Assembly (NCBI RefSeq): GCF_000412675.1
Contig: NC_021505.1
Coordinates: 4,520,501-4,584,500, forward strand
Direction of reading: 5' to 3'
DNA: 64,000 nt
DNA from: Pseudomonas putida NBRC 14164
GTDB lineage: Bacteria; Pseudomonadota; Gammaproteobacteria; Pseudomonadales; Pseudomonadaceae
The position numbers and the translations under genes were made by a program. The notes under the pieces were generated by a model. It was not told the DNA's origin. It was given only the letters and a program-made list of their open reading frames with translations, and searched no databases. Of this stretch, positions 34,172-41,675 are shown piece by piece. Within the stretch, counting starts at the first letter, position 1. Each line of letters starts with the position of its first letter.

Positions 34172-34197
34172 AACGGGGCGACCTTGGTCGCCCCGTT
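34172..34197 (-). terminator. gyrA terminator hairpin
   Basis: AACGGGGCGACC and GGTCGCCCCGTT are 12-base complementary arms, 16 bases past the gyrA stop. In the gyrA direction the stem is followed by a short T-poor tail (GTTTGA), so it is a weaker rho-independent terminator. Confidence 0.7.
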
Positions 34198-34212
34198 CGG
34201 GTTTACGCTTGC

Positions 34213-36978
34213 TTACTCCTGCGGGGCCTCTTCGGCACCCGCAGCGTCTTCATTGTCCGGCGCTTCAGCCTCGACGCCCTCCTCGTCCGTCTCGATCACA
34301 TCATCGAGTTCGTCCTCGGACGGCTCCTGGATACGCTCCAGGCCCACCAGGGTCTCGTCAGCCGCCAGCTTGATCAGCGTAACACCCTGGGTGTTACGGC
34401 TCAGGCTGGACACTTCGCCAACCCGGGTACGCACCAGCGTGCCCTGGTCGGAAATCAGCATGATCTCCTCGCCTTCCTGCACCTGGATAGCACCGACCAG
34501 CAGACCGTTGCGCCCCTTGGTCCCCATGGCGATCACGCCCTGGCCACCACGGCCGCGACGCGGGAACTTGGACAGCGGGGTGCGCTTGCCGAAGCCACGC
34601 TCGGAGGCAGTGAGGATCTGCGCGCCGGACTCCGGGATCAGCATCGAAATGATCTGATGGCCTTTGCCCAGTTTCATGCCGCGCACACCGCGGGCCGTAC
34701 GGCCCATTTCACGCACGACGCTTTCGGCGAAGCGGATGACCTTGCCGGCGTCGGAGAACATCATGACTTCTTTGGCGCCGTCGGTGATGGCCGCCGCAAT
34801 CAGGGTGTCGCCTTCTTTCAGCTTCAAGGCGATCAGGCCGTTGGAGCGCGGACGGGCAAACTGCACCAGCGGGGTCTTCTTGACGGTACCGGAGGCGGTG
34901 GCCATGAAGATGTAAGCGCCAGTCGGCTCTGCCACCCATTCTGCGGTGTCGCCGTCTTCTTCGTCGACTTCCTCGGCCTCTACCAGCTCACCCTCGAGCA
35001 CGGTGTCATCAGCGTCTTCCAGTTCTTCGTCGAGGTCGGCGTTCTGCTGCAGCGCTTCGAGGTCGATCTGCAGCATGGCGGTGATGCGCTCACCCTCCTC
35101 CAGCGGCAGCAGGTTGACCAGCGGGCGACCACGGGCAGCGCGGGACGCTTCGGGGATTTCGTAGGTCTTCTTCCAGTACACCTTGCCTTTGCTGGAGAAC
35201 AGCAACAGGGTGGCATGGCTGTTGGCAACCAACAGGTGCTCGATGTAGTCCTCGTCCTTCACGCCGGTTGCCGACTTCCCTTTGCCGCCACGGCGCTGGG
35301 CCTGGTAAGCGGACAATGGCTGGGTCTTGGCATAACCACCGTGGGAGATGGTAACCACGCGCTCTTCTTCCGGGATCATGTCGCCGTAGTTGAGGTCGTG
35401 GCTGGCATTGAGGATTTCGGTGCGGCGCACATCGCCGTACTCGGCACGGATGGCTTCCAGCTCTTCGCGGATCACTTCCATCAGGCGCTCGGCGCTGCTG
35501 AGGATGCGGATCAGCTCGCCGATCTGCTCGAGGATTTCCTGGTACTCGGCCAGCAGCTTCTCGTGCTCCAGGCCGGTCAGGCGGTGCAGGCGCAGGTCGA
35601 GAATGGCCTGGGCCTGCTCCGGCGACAGGAAGTACTTGCCCTCATGCAGGCCGTACTGCTCAGGCAGGTCTTCAGGGCGGCAGGAATCGGCGCCGGCGCG
35701 CTCGACCATGACCTGCACGGCACTGGATTCCCACGGCGTGGAAACCAGGGCTTCCTTGGCCTCGGACGGGGTCGGCGAAGCCTTGATCAGGGCGATGACC
35801 GGGTCGATGTTGGACAGCGCAACCGCCTGGCCTTCAAGGATGTGGCCACGCTCACGGGCCTTGCGCAACTCGAATACGGTGCGGCGGGTCACCACTTCAC
35901 GGCGGTGACGGACGAACGCTTCGAGCAGGTCCTTGAGGTTGAGCAGGCGCGGACGACCGTCGATCAGGGCGACCACGTTGATGCCAAACACGCTCTGCAG
36001 CTGGGTTTGCTGGTAGAGGTTGTTGAGCACCACCTCCGGCACCTCGCCGCGACGCAGCTCGATGACGATGCGCATGCCGTCCTTGTCGGACTCGTCGCGC
36101 AGCTCGGTGATGCCTTCGATCTTCTTCTCTTTGACCAGCTCGGCGATCTTTTCGATCAGGCGCGCTTTGTTCAGCTGGTACGGCAGCTCGGTGACGACGA
36201 TCTGCTGACGGCCGCCCACCTTGTCGATGTCTTCGATTTCGGAGCGGGCGCGCATGTAGATGCGGCCACGACCGGTACGATAGGCCTCGATGATGCCTTG
36301 GCGACCGTTGATGATGCCGGCAGTCGGGAAGTCTGGCCCAGGGATGAACTGCATCAGTTCATCGATGGTGACTTCCGGATTGTCGATCAGCGCCAGGCAG
36401 CCGTCGATGACTTCACCGAGGTTGTGTGGCGGAATGTTGGTCGCCATGCCCACGGCGATACCGCTGGAACCGTTGACCAGCAGGTTGGGAATACGGGTCG
36501 GCATGACTGCCGGGATCTGCTCGGTGCCGTCGTAGTTGGGCACCCAGTCGACGGTTTCCTTGTGCAGGTCGGCCAGCAGCTCGTGCGCCAGCTTGGTCAT
36601 GCGCACTTCGGTGTATCGCATGGCTGCGGCGTTGTCGCCGTCCACCGAACCGAAGTTGCCCTGGCCGTCGACCAGCAGGTAGCGCAGCGAGAACGGCTGG
36701 GCCATACGCACGATGGTGTCGTAGACCGCAGTGTCGCCGTGCGGGTGGTACTTACCGATCACGTCACCGACCACACGGGCGGATTTCTTGTACGGCTTGT
36801 TCCAGTCGTTGCCCAGTTCGCTCATCGCATAGAGAACGCGACGATGCACGGGCTTCAAGCCGTCACGCGCATCGGGCAGCGCTCGCCCGACAATCACGCT
36901 CATCGCGTAGTCGAGGTAAGACTGTCTCAGTTCGTCTTCGATATTGACCGGGAGGATTTCTTTGGCCAGTTCGCCCAT
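34213..36978 (-). CDS. gyrA: DNA gyrase subunit A
   Basis: The DNA breakage-reunion subunit of gyrase. Catalytic Tyr122 is in AAAMRYTEVRM. The quinolone-resistance region reads HPHGDTAVYD, with Thr83 and Asp87, the sensitive-type residues in Pseudomonas. The C-terminal domain has the DNA-wrapping GyrA-box-type blade QRRGGKGKS. At 921 residues it is longer than E. coli GyrA because of an acidic insertion (about bases 34930-35050) and an acidic tail EEGVEAEAPDNEDAAGAEEAPQ. It opens MGELAKEILPVNIEDEL. Confidence 0.98.
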   Translation of the reverse strand: MGELAKEILPVNIEDELRQSYLDYAMSVIVGRALPDARDGLKPVHRRVLYAMSELGNDWNKPYKKSARVVGDVIGKYHPHGDTAVYDTIVRMAQPFSLRYLLVDGQGNFGSVDGDNAAAMRYTEVRMTKLAHELLADLHKETVDWVPNYDGTEQIPAVMPTRIPNLLVNGSSGIAVGMATNIPPHNLGEVIDGCLALIDNPEVTIDELMQFIPGPDFPTAGIINGRQGIIEAYRTGRGRIYMRARSEIEDIDKVGGRQQIVVTELPYQLNKARLIEKIAELVKEKKIEGITELRDESDKDGMRIVIELRRGEVPEVVLNNLYQQTQLQSVFGINVVALIDGRPRLLNLKDLLEAFVRHRREVVTRRTVFELRKARERGHILEGQAVALSNIDPVIALIKASPTPSEAKEALVSTPWESSAVQVMVERAGADSCRPEDLPEQYGLHEGKYFLSPEQAQAILDLRLHRLTGLEHEKLLAEYQEILEQIGELIRILSSAERLMEVIREELEAIRAEYGDVRRTEILNASHDLNYGDMIPEEERVVTISHGGYAKTQPLSAYQAQRRGGKGKSATGVKDEDYIEHLLVANSHATLLLFSSKGKVYWKKTYEIPEASRAARGRPLVNLLPLEEGERITAMLQIDLEALQQNADLDEELEDADDTVLEGELVEAEEVDEEDGDTAEWVAEPTGAYIFMATASGTVKKTPLVQFARPRSNGLIALKLKEGDTLIAAAITDGAKEVMMFSDAGKVIRFAESVVREMGRTARGVRGMKLGKGHQIISMLIPESGAQILTASERGFGKRTPLSKFPRRGRGGQGVIAMGTKGRNGLLVGAIQVQEGEEIMLISDQGTLVRTRVGEVSSLSRNTQGVTLIKLAADETLVGLERIQEPSEDELDDVIETDEEGVEAEAPDNEDAAGAEEAPQE

Positions 36979-37344
36979 GAGAAGCCTGATTCCTTTTTCT
37001 GGTGAAACTTCGCAGCTCCATCAAGGGCCGAACGAAGCTCGCCGCCGCAGCGTACAAGCGTGCGACGACTTACGACAAATCAATGAGTTGTGCCATGGAT
37101 CTGCGCAATGAAGGCCGCCGTGATGGGCGGTCTTGGAAACTGCCGGATGTTATCACAAAGGCGGGGGCGGTGGGGAGAGGTGGCAGCTGGTCTGAGCCGG
37201 GTTTGACTCCTGGTTTTTTTATTGCCTGCACCGGCCTCTTCGCGGGCTCGCCCGCTCCCACAGATTCACCACCGCCCTAAGGCCATGCGATCTCCCTGTG
37301 GGAGCGGGCAAGCCCGCGAAGAGGCCGGTGCAGGCAGCGCAAAA
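36979..37344. other. Gene-free stretch upstream of gyrA
   Basis: This 366-base stretch separates gyrA from mtnA. The half nearest gyrA (36979-37222) should contain its promoter, though I could not assign boxes. The half nearest mtnA is filled by the REP pair described separately. No convincing small gene is seen. Confidence 0.6.
37223..37336. repeat. REP pair between mtnA and gyrA
   Basis: Two inverted copies of the GCCTCTTCGCGGGCTCGCCCGCTCCCACAG-type unit, with matching TGCCTGCACCG / CGGTGCAGGCA ends. It is the TTCGCGGGC subfamily. Confidence 0.9.
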
Positions 37345-38421
37345 TCAGTGCAGACGCTTGCGGCAAATCAACTGGGCCAGTTTGGCGGTATCCGGGCGCT
37401 CGACAACACCCCGCTCGGTCACGATAACGTCAATCAGGTCGGCCGGGGTCACGTCGAACACCGGGTTGAATACCTGCACATCCCGTACCGCCGGGGCACC
37501 GCCAAAGTCCAGCCACTCGTCGGCGTCACGCTCTTCCAGGGGAATATCCTCGCCGGTGGCCAGGTTCAGGTCGATGCTGGTACTCGGCGCCACCACCATG
37601 AAGCGCACACCATGGTGCATGGCGCTTACCGCCAACTGGTAGGTGCCGATCTTGCTGGCCACGTCGCCATTGGCAGCGATGCAGTCCGCGCCCACCACCA
37701 CCCAGGTGATGCCCTTGGTCTTCATCAGATGCGCCAGCGCCGAATCGGCGCACAGGGTCACCGGAATTCCCTCGTTGGCCAGCTCCCAGGCCGTCAGGCG
37801 CGAGCCTTGCAGCCAAGGGCGAGTTTCGCCGGCATACACCCGCTCCACCATGCCCTCCAGGTAGCCGGCGCGGATAACCCCCAGCGCAGTGCCGAAACCG
37901 CCACTGGCCAGGGCACCGGCATTGCCGTAGGTAAGCAGCGTCTGGGCATTGCCCTGATGACGGCGGATCAGCTCGATGCCTTGCTGGGCCATGGTCAGGT
38001 TGGCTTCACGGTCGCTTTCGTGGACGGCCACTGCTTCTGCCTCCAGCGCTGCCAGCACGTCTTCATCCGGGCGCAGACGCAGCAGGCGCTCACGCATGCG
38101 GTTCAGCGCCCAGAACAGGTTGGCCGCCGTGGGGCGTGCTTCGGCAAGGGTGAGAAAGTCCTCTTCAAGGTCCATTTCCCAGTCGCCACCCTCTGCCAGC
38201 CGCTCTTCCAGGGCCAGTACCAGGCCGTAGGCGGCAGCAATGCCGATGGCCGAGGCGCCGCGCACTGCCATGTCGCGGATTGCCGCCGCCACCTGCGCGA
38301 CATTGTCGCAGGCCAGCCAGCGTTCTTCCGACGGCAGCAGGCGCTGGTCGAGCAGGTGCAAGATGCCGCCCTGCCAGCGGATCCCGGTCACCTTCTCAGC
38401 CGCCAAAAGTCGCTCGCGCAT
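37345..38421 (-). CDS. mtnA: S-methyl-5-thioribose-1-phosphate isomerase
   Basis: A methionine-salvage enzyme that converts methylthioribose-1-phosphate to methylthioribulose-1-phosphate. It is eIF2B-fold; RDMAVRGASAIGIAAAYGL, LLTYGNAGALAS, ADSALAHLMKTKGI and GADCIAANGDVASKIGTY (catalytic Cys and Asp region) are visible. ATG 38421 gives 358 residues, the normal length; the 37 codons upstream read into the mtnA-ubiG intergenic region and are not conserved in type. It is divergent from ubiG. Confidence 0.95.
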   Translation of the reverse strand: MRERLLAAEKVTGIRWQGGILHLLDQRLLPSEERWLACDNVAQVAAAIRDMAVRGASAIGIAAAYGLVLALEERLAEGGDWEMDLEEDFLTLAEARPTAANLFWALNRMRERLLRLRPDEDVLAALEAEAVAVHESDREANLTMAQQGIELIRRHQGNAQTLLTYGNAGALASGGFGTALGVIRAGYLEGMVERVYAGETRPWLQGSRLTAWELANEGIPVTLCADSALAHLMKTKGITWVVVGADCIAANGDVASKIGTYQLAVSAMHHGVRFMVVAPSTSIDLNLATGEDIPLEERDADEWLDFGGAPAVRDVQVFNPVFDVTPADLIDVIVTERGVVERPDTAKLAQLICRKRLH

Positions 38422-38531
38422 CGCCTCTCCCCGTGGTTCGCATGTCAAAAGCCGGCGATTATAGCGAGCCTGGGGGCCGAGCGCTCGGGTATACTCCGGC
38501 GCAATTTTGCGAAGTTTCAGAGGACTGTTCA

Positions 38532-39230
38532 ATGAGCAACGTCGACCGCGCCGAAATCGCCAAGTTCGAAGCGCTGGCCCACCGCTGGTGGGACCGCGAA
38601 AGCGAGTTCAAGCCGCTGCACGAAATCAACCCGCTGCGCGTCAACTGGATCGACGAGCGGGCCAACCTGGCCGGCAAGAAAGTGCTGGACGTAGGCTGCG
38701 GCGGCGGCATCCTCAGCGAAGCCATGGCCCTGCGCGGCGCCACGGTCACCGGTATCGACATGGGCGAGGCCCCCCTGGCCGTGGCCCAGCTGCACCAGCT
38801 GGAGTCGGGCGTACAGGTGGAATACCGGCAGATTACCGCCGAAGCCCTGGCCGAGGAAATGCCTGAACAGTTCGACGTGGTCACCTGCTTGGAAATGCTC
38901 GAGCACGTGCCCGACCCATCCTCGGTGATTCGCGCCTGCTACCGCATGGTCAAGCCTGGCGGCCAGGTGTTCTTCTCCACCATCAACCGCAACCCCAAGG
39001 CCTACCTGCTGGCCATCGTCGGCGCCGAGTACATCCTGAAGATGCTGCCGCGCGGCACCCATGACTTCAAGAAGTTCATCCGCCCGTCCGAACTGGGCGC
39101 CTGGAGCCGCGATGCCGGCCTGCAGGTGAAGGACATCATCGGCCTCACCTACAACCCGCTGACCAAGCACTACAAGCTCAACAGCGACGTCGACGTCAAC
39201 TACATGATCCAGACCCTGCGCGAGGAATGA
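38532..39230 (+). CDS. ubiG: Ubiquinone biosynthesis O-methyltransferase UbiG
   Basis: A SAM-dependent methyltransferase for both O-methylations of ubiquinone synthesis. SAM motif I is VLDVGCGGGILSEAMA; FDVVTCLEMLEHVPDPSSV and the UbiG-specific HRWWDRESEFKPLHEINPLR opening are present. It is 232 residues from ATG 38532 (MSNVDRAEI), with AGAGGA about 11 nt upstream. A longer in-frame start would extend back through the divergent promoter region and into mtnA. The stop overlaps the mupP start (ATGA). Confidence 0.97.
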   Translation: MSNVDRAEIAKFEALAHRWWDRESEFKPLHEINPLRVNWIDERANLAGKKVLDVGCGGGILSEAMALRGATVTGIDMGEAPLAVAQLHQLESGVQVEYRQITAEALAEEMPEQFDVVTCLEMLEHVPDPSSVIRACYRMVKPGGQVFFSTINRNPKAYLLAIVGAEYILKMLPRGTHDFKKFIRPSELGAWSRDAGLQVKDIIGLTYNPLTKHYKLNSDVDVNYMIQTLREE

Positions 39231-39904
39231 GCATGCGTTTGCGAGCAGTACTCTTCGACATGGACGGCACCTTGCTCGACACGGCGCCGGACTTTATCGC
39301 CATCTGCCAGGCCATGCTCGCCGAGCGCGGGCTGCCGGCCATTGACGACAACCTGATCCGTGGCGTGATCTCTGGCGGCGCCCGCGCCATGGTTGCCACC
39401 ACGTTTGCCATGGACCCGGAAGCCGAAGGCTTCGAGGCCCTGCGCCTGGAGTTTCTGGAGCGCTACCAGCGCGACTGCGCGGTACACAGCAAGCTGTTCG
39501 ACGGAATGGCCGAGCTGCTGGCCGACATCGAGAAAGGCAACCTGCTGTGGGGCGTGGTCACCAACAAGCCGGTGCGCTTCGCCGAGCCGATCATGCAGCG
39601 GCTGGGCCTGGCCGAGCGCTCGGCACTGCTGATCTGCCCGGACCACGTGAAAAACAGCAAGCCTGACCCCGAGCCACTGACCCTGGCCTGCACGACGCTG
39701 GGCCTGGACCCTGCCACTGTGCTGTTCGTCGGCGACGATCTGCGCGACATCGAGTCTGGCCGCGACGCCGGCACCCGCACGGCAGCTGTGCGCTACGGCT
39801 ATATTCATCCAGAGGACAACCCCAACAACTGGGGTGCCGACGTGGTGGTGGACCACCCGCTGGAACTGCGCAAAGTGATCGACAGCGCGCTGTGCGGCTG
39901 TTGA
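39227..39904 (+). CDS. mupP: N-acetylmuramic acid 6-phosphate phosphatase MupP
   Basis: A HAD-family phosphatase of the Pseudomonas cell-wall recycling pathway, which removes phosphate from MurNAc-6P before AmgK and MurU. HAD motif I is FDMDGTLLDT near the N-terminus, motif II VVTNKP, and motifs III/IV KPDPEP and FVGDDLRD. At 225 residues it resembles Gph, but the position directly after ubiG (ATGA overlap) and before yciK is the known mupP locus in P. putida. ATG 39227 or 39233 could be used. Confidence 0.9.
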   Translation: MSMRLRAVLFDMDGTLLDTAPDFIAICQAMLAERGLPAIDDNLIRGVISGGARAMVATTFAMDPEAEGFEALRLEFLERYQRDCAVHSKLFDGMAELLADIEKGNLLWGVVTNKPVRFAEPIMQRLGLAERSALLICPDHVKNSKPDPEPLTLACTTLGLDPATVLFVGDDLRDIESGRDAGTRTAAVRYGYIHPEDNPNNWGADVVVDHPLELRKVIDSALCGC

Positions 39905-39925
39905 GTTGCAATGGCTGACGACTGA

Positions 39926-39959
39926 CCCTGTGGGAGCGGGCACGCCCGCTCCCACAGGG
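39926..39959. repeat. Single REP palindrome between mupP and yciK
   Basis: CCCTGTGGGAGCGGGC and GCCCGCTCCCACAGGG arms around a short centre form one near-perfect palindrome of the GCGGGC/GCCCGC REP subfamily, with both CTCCCACAGG ends fused. Confidence 0.85.
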
Positions 39960-39994
39960 CTCGGCGCCACCCCAATGAACAAGGGAAAATGCTG

Positions 39995-40735
39995 ATGTTC
40001 GACTACACCGCCCGTCACGACCTGCTGCAAGGCCGGGTCATCCTGGTTACCGGCGCAGGCCGCGGCATCGGTGCTGCGGCCGCCAAGGCTTACGCGGCAG
40101 TGGGCGCCACCGTGCTACTGCTGGGCAAGACCGAAGCCAACCTGAACGAGGTCTACGACGAGATCGAAGCCGCCGGGCACCCCCAACCGGTGGTCATCCC
40201 GTTCAACCTGGAAACCGCCCTGCCCCACCAGTACGACGAGCTGGCAGTGATGATCGAAGACCAGTTCGGCCGCCTGGACGGCCTGCTGAACAACGCCTCG
40301 ATCATTGGCCCGCGCACGCCGCTGGAGCAGTTGTCGGGCGACAACTTCATGCGCGTGATGCACATCAACGTCGATGCCACCTTCATGCTCACCAGCACCT
40401 TGCTGCCACTGCTGAAACTGTCGGAAGACGCCTCGGTGGTGTTCACCAGCAGCAGCGTCGGGCGCAAGGGCCGGGCCTACTGGGGCGCTTATGGCGTGTC
40501 GAAGTTCGCCACCGAGGGCCTGATGCAGACCCTGGCCGACGAACTGGAAGGCGTGGCACCCGTGCGCTCCAACAGCATCAACCCGGGCGCCACGCGCACG
40601 GCGATGCGGGCCCAGGCCTACCCCAGCGAAAACCCGCAGAACAACCCGCTGCCTGAAGAGATCATGCCGGTGTACCTGTACCTGATGGGGCCCGACAGCA
40701 AGGCAGTGAACGGGCAGGCGCTCAACGCCCAGTAA
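39995..40735 (+). CDS. yciK: YciK-family short-chain oxidoreductase
   Basis: An SDR enzyme with the NAD(P)-binding VTGAGRGIGAAAAKAYA, the NNASIIGP segment, and TSSSVGRKGRAYWGAYGVSKFA carrying the catalytic Ser, Tyr and Lys. At 246 residues it matches E. coli YciK, whose substrate is not established. ATG 39995 is preferred because AAGGG lies nine bases upstream; ATG 39989 is too close. It is the third gene of the ubiG-mupP-yciK set and converges on undA. Confidence 0.92.
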   Translation: MFDYTARHDLLQGRVILVTGAGRGIGAAAAKAYAAVGATVLLLGKTEANLNEVYDEIEAAGHPQPVVIPFNLETALPHQYDELAVMIEDQFGRLDGLLNNASIIGPRTPLEQLSGDNFMRVMHINVDATFMLTSTLLPLLKLSEDASVVFTSSSVGRKGRAYWGAYGVSKFATEGLMQTLADELEGVAPVRSNSINPGATRTAMRAQAYPSENPQNNPLPEEIMPVYLYLMGPDSKAVNGQALNAQ

Positions 40736-40743
40736 GCCTTTTG

Positions 40744-40852
40744 CCTGTACTGGCCCTATCGCCGGCAAGCCAGCTCCCACAGGGATTGCACATTGCCCTG
40801 GCCTTTGGTGATCCTGTGGGAGCTGGCTTGCCGGCGATAGGGCCGGTACAGG
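40744..40852. repeat. REP pair between yciK and undA
   Basis: Inverted GGCCCTATCGCCGGCAAGCCAGCTCCCACAGG units with matching CCTGTAC / GTACAGG ends. The pair lies between convergent genes and may act as a transcription barrier. Confidence 0.9.
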
Positions 40853-40859
40853 CGGATGA

Positions 40860-41645
40860 TCAGCCCGCCGCCAACGCCGGGCGCAAACGGCCTTGCTGGC
40901 GCCCTTCCAGCTGCATGCACCGCTCCAGGAACAGGTACATGCAGTCATAACTCTTGCAAATCGCCCTGCGCAACTCGGTACGCAGCCCCAGGGTCGGGTT
41001 CTCGCCGGCCAGGGTACAGATGATTTCCAGCGCCTCCCACGGGTGCGCATCGTCATACTGGGCATGCATCTTCAGCCATTTCATCGCCCGCTTGCGCTGG
41101 TCCTCCGGGAAGCCCTGGGCGTAGGTATCGGTCGAGCACACCACCGCCGACCATTCCCCGGTCGCACCTTCGATGGCGTAGTTGGTCGCCGCCATGGAAA
41201 TGGCCAGGTTCTCGGTGGCACACACGCGCCAGCACCAGTCGTTCAGGCCGTTCAGCTCGGGGGGCACTTCCTGGGCCTGCAGCTCATGCAGGTGCACACC
41301 ATGGGCCTGGCACCAGTTCACCCAGTAGTCGGCATGGTTGAGCTCAACCCGGATATTGCGCATCAGCCAGCGCCGCGCCATGTCTTCGCCCTGATGGCGG
41401 CCATAGCGGGTCTTGGTCAGGTTGTGTGCCATGTACAGCGAGAACTGCTCCACCACCGGCCAGCCACCGATCAGGTACTGACGAATGGTCGACTGCTTGA
41501 GCTGGCCGTCGCGCAGGCGCTCGTAGAACTCATGCTCCACCACCCGGCGCTTGCTCTCACGGCAGTCTTCAATCAGTTGCTGGGCCCATTGGGGATAGCT
41601 GGCGGGGTCCATCAAAGGCCCGATACGAACGAATGCATCAATCAC
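40860..41645 (-). CDS. undA: UndA: 1-undecene-forming non-heme iron fatty-acid oxidase
   Basis: A heme-oxygenase-like diiron oxidase of the TenA/PqqC fold. UndA of P. fluorescens oxidatively decarboxylates dodecanoic acid to the volatile 1-undecene. This 261-residue protein carries the metal-ligand set at the same numbers as recalled for UndA: Glu101 and His104 (VELNHADYW), Glu159 (NYAIEGATGEW) and His194 with Asp198 and His201 (MHAQYDDAH). GTG 41645 has AAGGAG seven bases upstream. It is 8 bases past a REP pair and convergent with yciK. A different TenA-like role cannot be fully ruled out from sequence alone. Confidence 0.88.
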   Translation of the reverse strand: MIDAFVRIGPLMDPASYPQWAQQLIEDCRESKRRVVEHEFYERLRDGQLKQSTIRQYLIGGWPVVEQFSLYMAHNLTKTRYGRHQGEDMARRWLMRNIRVELNHADYWVNWCQAHGVHLHELQAQEVPPELNGLNDWCWRVCATENLAISMAATNYAIEGATGEWSAVVCSTDTYAQGFPEDQRKRAMKWLKMHAQYDDAHPWEALEIICTLAGENPTLGLRTELRRAICKSYDCMYLFLERCMQLEGRQQGRLRPALAAG

Positions 41646-41675
41646 TTTCAGCTCCTTGATCCTTGTGATTTCTCG

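Noticed and set aside
34657..37005. A 782-codon open frame on the + strand opposite gyrA
   Set aside because: It is antisense to a certain gyrA gene, in high-GC DNA where long antisense frames are common, and its translation has no recognisable domain.
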